In this document: positions 53,017 through 62,252 of the stretch, in pieces
Layout: each line of letters starts with the position of its first letter
How positions within the stretch are numbered: position 1 is the stretch's first letter
From: Pleionea sp. CnH1-48
GTDB taxonomy: Bacteria; Pseudomonadota; Gammaproteobacteria; Enterobacterales; Kangiellaceae
Length of the DNA: 64,000 nt
Direction of reading: 5' to 3'
Assembly (NCBI RefSeq): GCF_024124665.1
Contig: NZ_JAMXSB010000002.1
Coordinates: 248,001 to 312,000 of the forward strand
The notes under the pieces: generated by a model
The model's database searches: none
Seen by the model: only the letters and a program-made list of their open reading frames with translations
Told to the model about the DNA's origin: nothing
Translations under genes and position numbers: made by a program

Positions 53017-53433
53017 ATGAGCACAACCATAGAGACATTGAGTGAGCAAAGTTTTTTAACCCAGTTTGAAAACCAAACGCTTGATCCTGTGCACTTTGAT
53101 CACCTAGGGCATTTGCGATTGGCCTGGCTGTATTTGAATGACTACGATTTAGAAACGGCCACACATAAAGTATGTACCGGCATCAAAGCCTATGCTGAGA
53201 GCCTGGGCGCTCATCAAAAGTTTCATCTCACTATCACTCACTCGCTGGTACAAATAATGGCTTCTAGAATGAGTCAAACAACAGATACCAACTGGACATC
53301 TTTTGTAGAACAAAACTCTGATCTGGTTAATGATGCCTTATCTATTTTAATGCGTCATTTTTCTAAAGAATATTTGTTTAGCGACCAAGCAAGAACGACC
53401 TTAGTAACACCAGACATTAAGCCTTATAGGTAG
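53017..53433 (+). CDS. Conserved hypothetical protein with HxHLR-like motif
   Basis: A 138-residue soluble, mostly helical protein. The block FDHLGHLRLAWLYLNDYD and the later GAHQKFHLTITHSLVQIM occur in a widespread uncharacterised family (small proteins with an FxHxxHLRLA motif). The paired His residues may be structural or metal-binding. GAGGA precedes the ATG. It is divergent from the MerR gene across a 259-bp region, so the regulator may control it; this is inference from arrangement only. Confidence 0.7.
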   Translation: MSTTIETLSEQSFLTQFENQTLDPVHFDHLGHLRLAWLYLNDYDLETATHKVCTGIKAYAESLGAHQKFHLTITHSLVQIMASRMSQTTDTNWTSFVEQNSDLVNDALSILMRHFSKEYLFSDQARTTLVTPDIKPYR

Positions 53434-53449
53434 CGAGTGATATGAATCT

Positions 53450-53482
53450 AGGCGAACCTAACAAGAACATTGAGGTTCGCCT
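53450..53482. terminator. Stem-loop between convergent genes
   Basis: Perfect 10-bp arms AGGCGAACCT and AGGTTCGCCT with a 13-base loop, just past the 53017 gene and the pilin gene stop. No U-run, so strength is uncertain. Confidence 0.55.
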
Positions 53483-53489
53483 GAAAACA

Positions 53490-53975
53490 TCAAGATTTTT
53501 TTCGACATGATGCGGACAAATGAACGTTATCTAAATTCGTTTTATTATCTCCAACGGCTTCCATACCTGGCACAGGTTCATCGTATCCACACAACCAGGT
53601 AATAGGACTGGTTGGGCTTCCTGTGACAACTGCAGGTCGAAAGGTTAATACTTTTCCGTGCAGTATTTTAGAGGCCTTGTGGCCCAAGGTAATATGAATC
53701 GCACCATTCTCTACTTTAACGCCGGAAATACGATTGCCAATAAGTAACTTCTCTTCGGGGATGCCGCTCATTTTATTGTCGGTAGGAAAGCTTAGATGCT
53801 CTGTATAATATTGCGTTACTTTGTCTTTCAAAGAGCCAGCCATCACCAAAGCCTCAACAACTTCACTGCGTTGTACGTATTCCTTATAAGGAGGCAAAGC
53901 AATCGATGCTAATATTCCAATAATAGCAACTACGACCATAAGTTCGATTAATGTAAATCCCGCTACTTTCTTCAT
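53490..53975 (-). CDS. Type IV pilin (PilA/PilE-like)
   Basis: A 161-residue prepilin. The leader MKKVAG is followed by the class III cleavage motif [21 protein letters not shown] with the essential E5 and a hydrophobic assembly helix. The C-terminal globular part has two Cys (LCGYDEPVP and SASCRKKS), consistent with the D-loop disulfide of type IVa pilins. It would be processed by PilD. It overlaps the GspF-like gene by ATGA and has GGAGA upstream. No pilB/pilD is adjacent, so it depends on machinery elsewhere. Confidence 0.92.
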   Translation of the reverse strand: MKKVAGFTLIELMVVVAIIGILASIALPPYKEYVQRSEVVEALVMAGSLKDKVTQYYTEHLSFPTDNKMSGIPEEKLLIGNRISGVKVENGAIHITLGHKASKILHGKVLTFRPAVVTGSPTSPITWLCGYDEPVPGMEAVGDNKTNLDNVHLSASCRKKS

Positions 53976-54796
53976 GCCGTTTCTCCCAAAATAAAAATAG
54001 GCGCATAGGCGCTCGATAAAAATAAATAGATGGACCCGACGATCAATATCACAACCACAAGAATAAGTTTGTTCAAATAAGCTTCTGAAGATCTAATTAA
54101 CTGAGAACTTTTTCTCTGAACCAACACTTCGATCTCTGCTTGTAATGCATCCGTCGAATAACGCCCCAAATGTTGGCGAATAAGAGGGTTACTACTTTTT
54201 GACTGCAAAGGATAAAGGAGTACATCCAGCAACTCCGATTGAGCAGAACGAATACTCTTAGGTATACAAAGTTTATCCAACCAATGTTGAGACGCCGTTT
54301 GACGAAACTCATTCAACGCTCTTATCCGTAAACAGGACAGAAATACAAAGGCAATAAAAAGGAAAATCCCTGAGGATATAACAAGCCAGTTTTGTACAAA
54401 GAATAATGTCTCATAGGGCATTGCAATATCTAATGATTCAAATAACTCAAAGAAGTTTGGGAAAACATATATTTGATAGATGACTGATACAAAAAAGAAC
54501 ACAAAGGATACAAGCCCAAGATAAGCAATCATAATATTCATCTTTTGTGTGGCTACAAGCTCATCATTAAACTTTAAGTTTCCATAAAGCTTAGCCATAG
54601 AATCCACTTTATCGATGGCTAGCTGATTCGCCTGTTGATACAGCATGTTTATTAAGTAACGGTTTTGACCTGAACTTCCATAAAAGTCAGTGACAGGATC
54701 TTGATCAAGTTCTTGGCGCACTTGCTCTAGGGTTGTTTGTGGGTTTTCTCTTAGGGAGTACCGTCGACACACATACTGAAATCTCGTCCAGCTCAT
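53972..54796 (-). CDS. PilC/GspF-like inner membrane protein, half-size
   Basis: A 274-residue membrane protein. After a cytoplasmic helical N-terminus (1-90) there are three hydrophobic segments: about 99-119, 138-161 and 243-266. The block [28 protein letters not shown] resembles the second T2SSF domain of PilC/GspF (VVPxFxxMFxSFGxxLP), and the C-terminal helix plus APIF matches the family end. Full PilC/GspF has two such domains (about 400 residues); only one is recognisable here. It is translationally coupled to the pilin gene, so it may be a dedicated pilin assembly partner. Confidence 0.7.
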   Translation of the reverse strand: MSWTRFQYVCRRYSLRENPQTTLEQVRQELDQDPVTDFYGSSGQNRYLINMLYQQANQLAIDKVDSMAKLYGNLKFNDELVATQKMNIMIAYLGLVSFVFFFVSVIYQIYVFPNFFELFESLDIAMPYETLFFVQNWLVISSGIFLFIAFVFLSCLRIRALNEFRQTASQHWLDKLCIPKSIRSAQSELLDVLLYPLQSKSSNPLIRQHLGRYSTDALQAEIEVLVQRKSSQLIRSSEAYLNKLILVVVILIVGSIYLFLSSAYAPIFILGETA

Positions 54797-55088
54797 ATCT
54801 TCTCCATCATACTGTAGTGATCACTTTAATAGTCTAAAGTCGTCAAGTGAGGATTATCTCGGGGAGCAACAACGACTAAGTTATCTTTTTCCCAAATACA
54901 CTTTCGGTAAGCAGGGCTATACGCTATCAACACTTTCTAGCTCAACAAGATACAACATAATAGAACAATTATTAACCAGCCGTACTATAAACTCCTGCTA
55001 TTGAGATGTCGCCCAATACGCTAGATTTCTGTCATCGGCTGGTTTATGCTAGCTAGCCCCTCAATAATAAAATAGATACTAAAGATTT

Positions 55089-55874
55089 ATGAGATTGATA
55101 GCAAAAGCAAAATTAAGCCTGTCATCCCTACTCCTTGCAGCAGGTATTGGCTTTTCTGCCCCTTCAGAAGCGACCATTGTTGAGTTTCAAACCTCTATGG
55201 GCAGTTTTCAGGTGAACTTATACGACGAAACAACGCCCGCTACCGTTGCTAACTTTTTAGCCTACGTTAACGCAGGTTCTTACGAAAACATCATTATTCA
55301 TCGTTCAGTTCCTGGTTTTGTGGTTCAAGGTGGTGGATTTGCTTATAACGGTGCATTGCCTTTAAACGACATCGACTCTAACCCAGCCGTCGCCAATGAA
55401 CCTAAGCTATCAAATGTACGTGGTACCATTGCCATGGCAAAGTTGTCGGGCAACGCAAACAGCGCTACCAATGAGTGGTTCTTTAATTTAGCCGATAACA
55501 GTGCCAACCTGGACGTGCAAAATGGCGGGTTCACTGTATTTGGCGAAGTTATTGGTGATGGTATGCAAGTCGTTGAAGCCATTGCGGCTTTGGATCGATT
55601 CAACTTTGGTGGTGCTCTGACTAATCTGCCTTTGCGCGACTACACAACAACAGATGCAACCAACGGTGTTGATCCCGATGCGGATAACTTCTTAATCATA
55701 TCGAACGTTATCATTATTGATCCTGCGGCCAACACAGCGGCGGGCTTAAACCCACCAGAAAATACTTTGCTAAATAACAACAATAATTCTGATGATGGCG
55801 GCGGCGGAAGCCTCGGATTTGCAGGTTTAGCCCTCTTGCTAGGTTTGTCGACTCTGCGTCGCAGAAAAGCTTAA
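55089..55874 (+). CDS. Secreted cyclophilin with GlyGly-CTERM sorting signal
   Basis: A 261-residue peptidyl-prolyl isomerase. A signal peptide (to about 28) is followed by a cyclophilin domain (29-215) with IIIHRSVPGFVVQGGGF and EWFFNLADNS. The C-terminus is a textbook GlyGly-CTERM tail: acidic DDGGGGSLGF, a hydrophobic helix GLALLLGLSTL and a basic RRRKA end. Such proteins are cleaved by rhombosortase and released or attached at the surface by type II secretion. The region upstream holds an inverted repeat (54974-54982 with 55036-55044). The terminator lies directly behind. Confidence 0.93.
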   Translation: MRLIAKAKLSLSSLLLAAGIGFSAPSEATIVEFQTSMGSFQVNLYDETTPATVANFLAYVNAGSYENIIIHRSVPGFVVQGGGFAYNGALPLNDIDSNPAVANEPKLSNVRGTIAMAKLSGNANSATNEWFFNLADNSANLDVQNGGFTVFGEVIGDGMQVVEAIAALDRFNFGGALTNLPLRDYTTTDATNGVDPDADNFLIISNVIIIDPAANTAAGLNPPENTLLNNNNNSDDGGGGSLGFAGLALLLGLSTLRRRKA

Positions 55875-55895
55875 TGCCTTTCCAGGATAGCAAAA

Positions 55896-55920
55896 GCCAC
55901 GTTTAATACGTGGCTTTTTT
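55896..55920. terminator. Bidirectional intrinsic terminator
   Basis: GCCACGT and ACGTGGC with a TTAAT loop, followed by T6 on the plus strand and TTTTG on the minus strand; shared by the cyclophilin and the convergent hypothetical gene. Confidence 0.88.
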
Positions 55921-56371
55921 ATTTCTTTTTCTTCCAGCTAAAGGCTGCAAGCCAAAATAAGAAGCTGGCGCATAAAAACGACACTTCATCTTTATTTTCG
56001 TGTATCACCGCTTTTCTGGATAATACAAACTTTGGATCAATTGTCGTCACCAGGTGCTGACCAGAATAGGCATCAAATCCACGCTTAAACGCTGAGCGAG
56101 CTTTTAATATCAGTTCTTCCCTATCTCCAACCACTTCAAAAGTATGCAAAAAAGTAGGTTCTTTTTTCGCTGAGTAAAGTAGATTGCTCCCTTGCTGTAA
56201 TGTCCAGAAATCACGTCGTTCACCATGACATTTTACGATGTAGTTGTGATCTTTACTTAGCTGAATATTGCCATTCGCCCGTTCAAAATCAAAAGACAGG
56301 AAGGCACTTTCGTTATTTCTGGTTACTCGATAGTCCCAAGATAAAAGCCCTTTGGGAACACAGTGAATCAT
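55919..56371 (-). CDS. Hypothetical protein, possible tubby/LOR-like beta-barrel with C-terminal helix
   Basis: A 150-residue protein rich in beta-strand pattern: repeated blocks such as AFLSFDFERANGNIQLS, FWTLQQGSNLLYSAKK and TFEVVGDREELILKARS, ending in a hydrophobic segment FLCASFLFWLAAFSW and KKKK. The pattern resembles the LURP-one/tubby-like domain in some bacterial proteins, but I am not certain. It has GGAATA before the ATG. Its start overlaps by nine bases the possible start of the divergent 91-residue ORF. Membrane-anchored at the C-terminus. Confidence 0.65.
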   Translation of the reverse strand: MIHCVPKGLLSWDYRVTRNNESAFLSFDFERANGNIQLSKDHNYIVKCHGERRDFWTLQQGSNLLYSAKKEPTFLHTFEVVGDREELILKARSAFKRGFDAYSGQHLVTTIDPKFVLSRKAVIHENKDEVSFLCASFLFWLAAFSWKKKK

Positions 56372-56638
56372 TACAAATATTCCAAGTTTGAAGAAGTTAA
56401 ACAGAAAGTATCAGGAGTTACTTATATCACCTGCTATCATACCTCACTTGACTGGGAGATAAAACATCAGCTACCTGATGCCACGGGCTGCGTATTGATA
56501 GAACTAGCGATGACTTCGTCACAAAACATTCGATTAATAAACAAAACTTGCTTTGATACCCTGTCAAAAGATATCGAAGTGGTAGAAATGACGGTATTAT
56601 GGTGCTTAACCATCACAGGTATCTTATTCCTTTTTTAA
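56363..56638 (+). CDS. Possible small membrane-tailed ORF
   Basis: A 91-codon frame starting with GTG at 56363 (GGGA upstream) and ending 19 bp before the TonB-domain lipoprotein gene. The C-terminal VLWCLTITGILFLF could be a membrane helix. It resembles no family I know, and its start lies inside the coding start of the leftward gene, so it may not be expressed. Spacing to the next gene would permit an operon. Confidence 0.35.
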   Translation: MNHYKYSKFEEVKQKVSGVTYITCYHTSLDWEIKHQLPDATGCVLIELAMTSSQNIRLINKTCFDTLSKDIEVVEMTVLWCLTITGILFLF

Positions 56639-56657
56639 AAGTAGCGAGGCAGATTTT

Positions 56658-57419
56658 ATGAGATTGATAGCTGTACCTTTTTTGCTCAGCCTTATTCTGT
56701 CCTTAATTTTACTGACAGGCTGCTTTTCTTCTATTCCAGACGCAAAAACCTTACCTCGACTAGACGGTGAAGCCATAGCCACACCAACAACCGACTTGCT
56801 TTATCCAGACACAGCGTTTAATCAACGCTTAAGTGGGTTTGTAAAATTGGAATTTACTCTCGACGCCCAAGGTCGAGCTCACGATATACACGTTATTGAA
56901 GCCTCTCCTCAGGCAATGTTTGATCAAGCAGCAATTACCGCCGCATCATTGTGGCGCTGGCGACATACTGACGTAAATAACCAAGCTTACTATCGTGTAA
57001 GCCACCATATTAACTTTGATTACCAAAAAGAACTTCGGCGTCGGGAGTTTTTAAAGCAAGGGCAAAACAGCCAAGCGCTATTTCGCCAGGCTTTAGCCAT
57101 CGATGATCAAGAAAAAATGCTCGAACACCTTAGATACGCCGCGTCCTACAACAATGGTAATGCGTTAATGGTGATGGCTTTTTATAATGTCAGCAAAGAT
57201 AAAGTGCTGGCCCGAAGCCAAATGGAACAATCGATCAATTATCCGCTGGAATCCTCATCTCTTAACCGTAATATGACCTTTCAACTGGCACAGATGGCGC
57301 TGGAAGGAAAGCACGGCCCAAAAGATTTTAAGCTGGCAAAATCAGCTTTAATGATGTCGGCATTTATGGGAAATAAAAAAGCCGAGGAGCAACTTATGGC
57401 TCCCCCTTTTATTGACTAA
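56658..57419 (+). CDS. Lipoprotein with TonB C-terminal-like domain and Sel1/TPR-like tail
   Basis: A 253-residue lipoprotein: signal with lipobox LLTGC (C22). Residues about 55-120 match the TonB C-terminal fold (GFVKLEFTLDAQGRAHDIHV, AAITAASLWRWRH, YYRVSHHINF), used by TonB-like proteins that bind peptidoglycan or outer membrane partners. The last 110 residues are helical with repeats (LAQMALEGKHGPKDFKLAKSA) resembling Sel1-type TPRs. It lacks the membrane-spanning N-terminus of a true TonB. Good ribosome binding site (GAGG). Function unknown; a periplasmic scaffold is plausible. Confidence 0.8.
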   Translation: MRLIAVPFLLSLILSLILLTGCFSSIPDAKTLPRLDGEAIATPTTDLLYPDTAFNQRLSGFVKLEFTLDAQGRAHDIHVIEASPQAMFDQAAITAASLWRWRHTDVNNQAYYRVSHHINFDYQKELRRREFLKQGQNSQALFRQALAIDDQEKMLEHLRYAASYNNGNALMVMAFYNVSKDKVLARSQMEQSINYPLESSSLNRNMTFQLAQMALEGKHGPKDFKLAKSALMMSAFMGNKKAEEQLMAPPFID

Positions 57420-57461
57420 ATTCCACAGTTTTCTAATCGGAAGCTTTGTCTAAAACCGCAA

Positions 57462-59897
57462 TTATCGATCTCGGTGTACAACAAACTCCAATACCTGCGC
57501 TAAAAAAGAACCTTCGTTTCCGAGATGTTTTAGCGCATCCTGCGCAAGATAATAATGTTCAAAAAGTTTATGGTTAGCACCCTCAATCCCCAAACAGGTC
57601 ACGAAAGTTGCTTTTAATTGATCTTCATCCTGACCAATAGGTTTGCCCAGGGTTTCTTCATCTCCCATATAATCCAACATATCATCTCGAATTTGAAACG
57701 CGATCCCTAGATGATAAGCAAATTGCTTTAGATGCTTACGTTCAAAATCATTAGCTCCTCCCAAAATAGCGGGAATTAAAAGTGCCGCTTCTATCGCCAA
57801 TCCGGTTTTAAGCTCACTGATGGTTTCGAGCTGTGCCATATCAACGGGTTTCCCCATAGCTTCTAAGTCCATCCACTGTCCCTGGCAGATGACCTGGGTA
57901 GTGTGAGAAGAATAACGCATGGATTCTAACACCCGTTGCGCGTCAACACCTTTGATGCTCGCCTGTTCTTCTACTGCGCGCATCATCATCATTACTGCCG
58001 TTAGCTCTGCGGTTGCCTCACTTTGATACTGACAATGCAATGAGGGTTTTCCTCGTCGCGTATCGGCATCATCTTGCGATGGTAAATCATCCAGAATCAC
58101 CGATGCTGTGTGCATATATTCTAGCAATCGCAACACTGGCTTCAATTGCTCAAATGTCAGTCCATATCGATCAACGCCCAATACATAAGCCATGATGGAT
58201 CGCAAACGTTTACCACCTGCTTGCAAACTGTAATTAGCAGCATCAATTAATGTATTGTCAATATGATGTTTTGAAGGTGCAAGAGGTAAGCAGTCATCTA
58301 CCTGTTGCTTAACATGTTTGATTCGCTCAACAAAGTCTCGCTTTTTTTGCTTCTGTTGCGAAAAGAAATCAGCCACTTGGCGACTCAATAATTTATCAAA
58401 CCAGGCAACATCGCTAGGCTTCTCGATCAACTTGTCGATAAGATCATCAAAAGCCTTATTACCCGTTGTTAGTAGTTTTTCTCGTAGTGCTTGATAACGC
58501 TCAACACCAATAGAGGTTCGTAAACTTTTATGAGCGTTGATGGTTCTTTCTAACAATAGATTTTTACTAAAAGCATCGTTGTTATACACTCGATGAATAA
58601 GGTAAAAAACCACCGACCAGTAAACCCGATAGGGATTGAGCAAATCAGGTCGTTGTTCTTGATGCAGATAATAGTAAGTGTAAGGCGTAACATTGCCTTC
58701 TTCTAAATCATCGAACAGGTCTTTGATGTCATCATTAAACTGATTGTAGATGCCAAAACAAAAAGTATGATGATTAAAATCGATATTTTCTTTCACATCC
58801 AGCATATCGCGAGCGATCAAACGACAACCCGACGACTTTAAGATAACTGGTAAAAACAATTGTTCAATGCTATAAGCTTTATTATCTAGTCGATGTTGAC
58901 GGTCAATATCTTGTGCTTCAAAAAACACATAGGCTTGCTCAAAAAACTGCTTTGCCGAAGACTCCGACTGAGCGCTACGAATAGTATTGAATGCTTCTGA
59001 CAACTCACGATGAACAAATGTCATTTGCGTTTGATTGGATGAAGAAAAGCTCGGCAAAGGCGCGGCTTCTCCCTGCAATAAACTAGTTCGGATGGCCTGA
59101 TTGAACTTCTCTTTATCTTGACGACTAAGCGCGCTCGAAGAATCTTGCAAGTCGTCAATAAAGGGATAAGTCAATCCATAGCTGTAACCCAACCTTATGG
59201 CTTGTTCAAGCTTTTGCTTACGTTCCGCTTCGCTCACACCAGCAGGTAACTCAATAAACTGGTGCATCACAACACCTGCAATTATTTTAACCAACTTACG
59301 CATGCCGTGAGTTTCGTCCACCCCACCGGGGATATGACTTTGAACCTGGCCCAGTTTACCCATTAACCAATAGAGCGTTTCTTCTAAACCATACTCTTTT
59401 GCTTTTTCATGCAATAAAGGAGTCGAGTCAATAGATTCTGAGTTCTGATTTCGAATGCGCTTTTTTATCCATCCGTGTAATTTACCAACCACTTCATCGA
59501 CTTGCTTTTGTGTTGCTTCCGACTGTAAAGATTGACCCAAGTCACGCATAAAGATATATGCGACCGATTTTTTTAGATAGCGCTTTAATTTGTGCTCAGC
59601 GGCCAAGCGTTCTAAGAAAGATAAAGATTGGCCACTGGCACTTTCATATTGTTCAGCCTCCCACTCAGACAAGGCTGCGCCTGTCACCAGATTTGTTTTT
59701 TGCCAAGTGCGATAGTCCTTATGCAGCTGCTGCAAAAATTCATCGTTCTCTAATAACTGGCGTAGATCTTTCAGGTACCAATGGGCGCGACGCTCCGCGC
59801 GCTTATAACTGTGTTTATCGATGTAGGAAGAACAAGCATCTGACGAGATGTTGTCGGGGTGAGTATGATAAGAAGGTTCTGTTTTTCCAAAGCTCAT
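57462..59897 (-). CDS. Class 1 isoprenoid biosynthesis enzyme, two-domain
   Basis: An about 811-residue protein (the frame opens at 60008, but the Met at 59897 starts the MSFGKTEP segment and I use it). The C-terminal 250 residues are a prenyltransferase: first Asp-rich motif ILDDLPSQDDADTRRGKP (DD at 640-641 from the upstream start) and second FQIRDDMLDYMGD (775-779), as in FPP/GGPP synthases. The N-terminal half is another all-alpha region with acidic clusters YPFIDDLQDSS and FNDDIKDLFDDL, which may be a second terpenoid-synthase-like domain. Product is unknown; a bifunctional prenyl chain builder and cyclase or transferase is a possibility. Confidence 0.85.
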   Translation of the reverse strand: MSFGKTEPSYHTHPDNISSDACSSYIDKHSYKRAERRAHWYLKDLRQLLENDEFLQQLHKDYRTWQKTNLVTGAALSEWEAEQYESASGQSLSFLERLAAEHKLKRYLKKSVAYIFMRDLGQSLQSEATQKQVDEVVGKLHGWIKKRIRNQNSESIDSTPLLHEKAKEYGLEETLYWLMGKLGQVQSHIPGGVDETHGMRKLVKIIAGVVMHQFIELPAGVSEAERKQKLEQAIRLGYSYGLTYPFIDDLQDSSSALSRQDKEKFNQAIRTSLLQGEAAPLPSFSSSNQTQMTFVHRELSEAFNTIRSAQSESSAKQFFEQAYVFFEAQDIDRQHRLDNKAYSIEQLFLPVILKSSGCRLIARDMLDVKENIDFNHHTFCFGIYNQFNDDIKDLFDDLEEGNVTPYTYYYLHQEQRPDLLNPYRVYWSVVFYLIHRVYNNDAFSKNLLLERTINAHKSLRTSIGVERYQALREKLLTTGNKAFDDLIDKLIEKPSDVAWFDKLLSRQVADFFSQQKQKKRDFVERIKHVKQQVDDCLPLAPSKHHIDNTLIDAANYSLQAGGKRLRSIMAYVLGVDRYGLTFEQLKPVLRLLEYMHTASVILDDLPSQDDADTRRGKPSLHCQYQSEATAELTAVMMMMRAVEEQASIKGVDAQRVLESMRYSSHTTQVICQGQWMDLEAMGKPVDMAQLETISELKTGLAIEAALLIPAILGGANDFERKHLKQFAYHLGIAFQIRDDMLDYMGDEETLGKPIGQDEDQLKATFVTCLGIEGANHKLFEHYYLAQDALKHLGNEGSFLAQVLEFVVHRDR

Positions 59898-60614
59898 AGG
59901 CAAATGATAAACTCCATAACAATCAGACAGAATAAGACTGGGTGATCCCGTCAGTTGGCTATAACAAATAAAAATCAACGGAAAACAAGGTTTTGCACAA
60001 TTAATCACCCAGTTTAATTATCTAAGCAATTGGTATGCCACAGTATAACTCATTGATAACTATACTATTTAGCTCTAATATTTTAATCACATTAGTCAAT
60101 TTGACCAGTAATTAGGTATTCCTGATAAACCCTATCAAGTGTTTCACATCGCGTAGCTGGCAACCACATCACTTGCAAGACAATAAGAACTACCCTAGTA
60201 GAGTCCATACTCTGCCATATTTATTAACAAATGGAGATGGTTTTTATTTCTTAAAATGAAAAGCTATAACTCTGTCGAAACTATTCTTTGTCTTCCGTAA
60301 GCATAATTAGAGCTCTCAGGTTGATAAGTAGCCAAAAAACTTCAACCAGGACGACAAAGATTAGTACTGGATAAAAACACTTCAGAGTATTTAATGCTCA
60401 ACCTAAATAGTACTCGATAAGGTCGCGCTTTATACGCCCAAACCCAAGGGCTAATGTATCTCATAAGCGAGAAGTTAAGCTGCCTTTTCGCAATGAATAC
60501 TTATTGATTTGAGATAGTTTGAACAGGTTATTAGAAGTCCTCGGTATTTTTTTTTAGAATGCCTGACAACTACTAACATTACATTTTTAGAATCACAAAA
60601 AGGGATTGTCAGTC
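59898..60614. other. About 700-bp AT-rich intergenic region
   Basis: A divergent gap between the isoprenoid enzyme and YceI genes. I see no ORF with support, no tRNA and no repeats. It ends with T-rich sequence (T9 at 60548-60556) before the YceI ribosome binding site. A regulatory RNA cannot be excluded but nothing supports one directly. Confidence 0.35.
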
Positions 60615-61196
60615 ATGAAAAACTCGACAAAAATTTTAAGCCTTGGCTTATTGTTTTCCAGTTCATTATTCGCAAACTGGGAGTTGGATACCAAACAATC
60701 AGAAGTCAGTTACCTCTCTACTAAAATATTTAAAGGTTCAACAGCCAGCGCGACAGAAAAAAACGTTTTTAAAGCAGTGACGGGAACCGTCAGCAAAAAT
60801 GGTACAGCGAAACTCAATATTCAGCTAAGTAGCGTAGAAACCAATATCCCCATTCGTAACGAGCGTATGATTAAGCATGTGTTTCAAACGGACAAATTTC
60901 CTTCAGCGACTATCGAAGCAAAGTTGCCTGAAGCGCTACTCAAGCAAGGTCAGCACCGTGCCGAAATCGAAGGATTATTGTCACTGCACGGAAAGTCGGC
61001 CAAAATAAAAATTCCAATGACTATTGACGTTAATGCCGAAGGCAAAATTGTAGCGACATCAACCAGTCCAATACTGCTAAGTGCTCAAACTTTCGCTTTT
61101 AACGATGGTCTTAAAAAACTAACCGAATTGGCAGGTCTGGAGTTTATTACAACAACAGTTCCAGTATCCTTTGTTTTGTCTTTTAATAAACAATAA
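60615..61196 (+). CDS. YceI family periplasmic protein
   Basis: A 193-residue exported lipocalin-like protein: signal peptide to about 20 (ILSLGLLFSSSLFA), then the YceI barrel with WELDTKQSEVSYLSTKIF, NERMIKHVFQTDKFPSATIEA and LSLHGKSAKIKIPM, all family hallmarks. YceI proteins bind isoprenoid-type lipids (polyprenyl chains) in their barrel. The isoprenoid synthase is the divergent neighbour, which may be meaningful. The track-like TTG start at 60606 is less likely than the ATG used here, which has AGGG upstream. A terminator follows. Confidence 0.93.
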   Translation: MKNSTKILSLGLLFSSSLFANWELDTKQSEVSYLSTKIFKGSTASATEKNVFKAVTGTVSKNGTAKLNIQLSSVETNIPIRNERMIKHVFQTDKFPSATIEAKLPEALLKQGQHRAEIEGLLSLHGKSAKIKIPMTIDVNAEGKIVATSTSPILLSAQTFAFNDGLKKLTELAGLEFITTTVPVSFVLSFNKQ

Positions 61197-61205
61197 GACA
61201 TTCAG

Positions 61206-61229
61206 CCAGCGAGAGCCTCCTTTCGCTGG
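61206..61229 (+). terminator. Stem-loop terminator after the YceI gene
   Basis: CCAGCGA and TCGCTGG arms with a 10-base loop, then TATTCTT. Confidence 0.65.
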
Positions 61230-61251
61230 TATTCTTATAGCAACAAGTGTG

Positions 61252-61479
61252 TTAAGAAGTTTTTCTTACCGCTTGATTCATCAAAACAGATTCTATTTTT
61301 TCCTGATAAAAAGCATCTATATCTTCTGACATTATAAAGTCACAAAATAAACTTTTTGGCACACCTTTATACATACCACTTTGAGGAGAGTTTTTAATAT
61401 CAACATGCATAGCATGACTGATCGAGTTATAACCGATGCGCCGTATCCTTTTTGAATTTACATAAACCCAGTCAATCAC
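61252..61479 (-). CDS. KTSC domain protein
   Basis: A 75-residue protein matching the KTSC domain (SKRIRRIGYNSISHAMHVDI, GMYKGVPKSLFCDFIMSEDI, QEKI end), a small domain of unknown function found alone or attached to lysyl-tRNA-synthetase-like or other proteins. The start is GTG without a clear Shine-Dalgarno sequence. It is convergent with the YceI gene. Confidence 0.75.
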   Translation of the reverse strand: MIDWVYVNSKRIRRIGYNSISHAMHVDIKNSPQSGMYKGVPKSLFCDFIMSEDIDAFYQEKIESVLMNQAVRKTS

Positions 61480-61741
61480 AATAAACTAAGCTCTTGAGCA
61501 ATAGGAAATACCAACATAAATATAGTGTATAAATAATACAATATCAAAAATACCTTTTTCTTGGAGCTGCTTTATACAATCTACAAACATCACCAGCCAG
61601 AGATATTTTGCATAATTTAACAACAGCATTGAGAGCCATCTCAATTACTCAATAAAAAGTATCTCATGCAGAATTAATTCAATCACTTTTCTCATTTAAG
61701 AAACAATTCAATCATAAAAACAAAACCCCTTTTTCAATTTG

Positions 61742-61769
61742 TTGACATCTTCAACCAACAGGATAGACA
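61742..61769 (+). promoter_or_regulatory. Likely promoter of the small secreted protein gene
   Basis: Consensus -35 TTGACA (61742-61747) and TAGACA (61764-61769) as a weak -10, 16 bp apart, about 35 bp before the ATG. The rest of the 324-bp gap (61480-61803) is AT-rich and holds no gene. Confidence 0.45.
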
Positions 61770-61803
61770 GCGCATTAAAAACAAAACCCAAAGGAATATA
61801 ACC

Positions 61804-62193
61804 ATGAAAACAATCAAATCCATCGCTTTATTTATCGCATGTGCATCAGCCTCTTTCGCAATGGCAGAAAATCAAGATGCAAAAGCAGACAAAGTAATTG
61901 AGCTTGATAAAGCGCACGGTATCGAGGCAGTTCAACCATACTCTCGTAGCTACTACTACCCTAAACGTATGAATCAATACGGTCAGGTCGATTATATTTT
62001 TATCACAGCATTAAACGGTAATCAGTTTTGTGAAGAAGAAGGTTATAACGAAATGATTGGAGGTTCTATTTACTGCGGTGAAGACGAAAGCTCTTATACC
62101 ACCTATGATTGGTATCAGCGTCGCTGGGAATCACTTGGTACAGGCAGTAAAAACCAATGTTATCCATTATTCCGCACAATCACTTGTCGTTAA
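61804..62193 (+). CDS. Small secreted cysteine-containing protein
   Basis: A 129-residue exported protein: signal peptide to about 21 (SIALFIACASASFAMA), an acidic/basic spacer (AENQDAKADKVIELDKAHG) and a mature core rich in Tyr (YSRSYYYPKRMNQYG, YTTYDWYQRRW) with four cysteines (QFCEEEG, IYCGEDE, QCYPLF, TCR). No family recognised. A strong AAAGGAA ribosome binding site and a terminator make it a well-defined single gene. Confidence 0.75.
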   Translation: MKTIKSIALFIACASASFAMAENQDAKADKVIELDKAHGIEAVQPYSRSYYYPKRMNQYGQVDYIFITALNGNQFCEEEGYNEMIGGSIYCGEDESSYTTYDWYQRRWESLGTGSKNQCYPLFRTITCR

Positions 62194-62202
62194 TGGTGTT
62201 CT

Positions 62203-62231
62203 AAAAGGCGGGCTTTGCTCGTCTTTTCTTT
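62203..62231 (+). terminator. Intrinsic terminator
   Basis: AAAAGGCGGGC pairs with GCTCGTCTTTT (two G-U pairs) around a TTT loop, followed by a T-rich run. Confidence 0.75.
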
Positions 62232-62252
62232 TTACAAATCAGGCTCGAAGGA

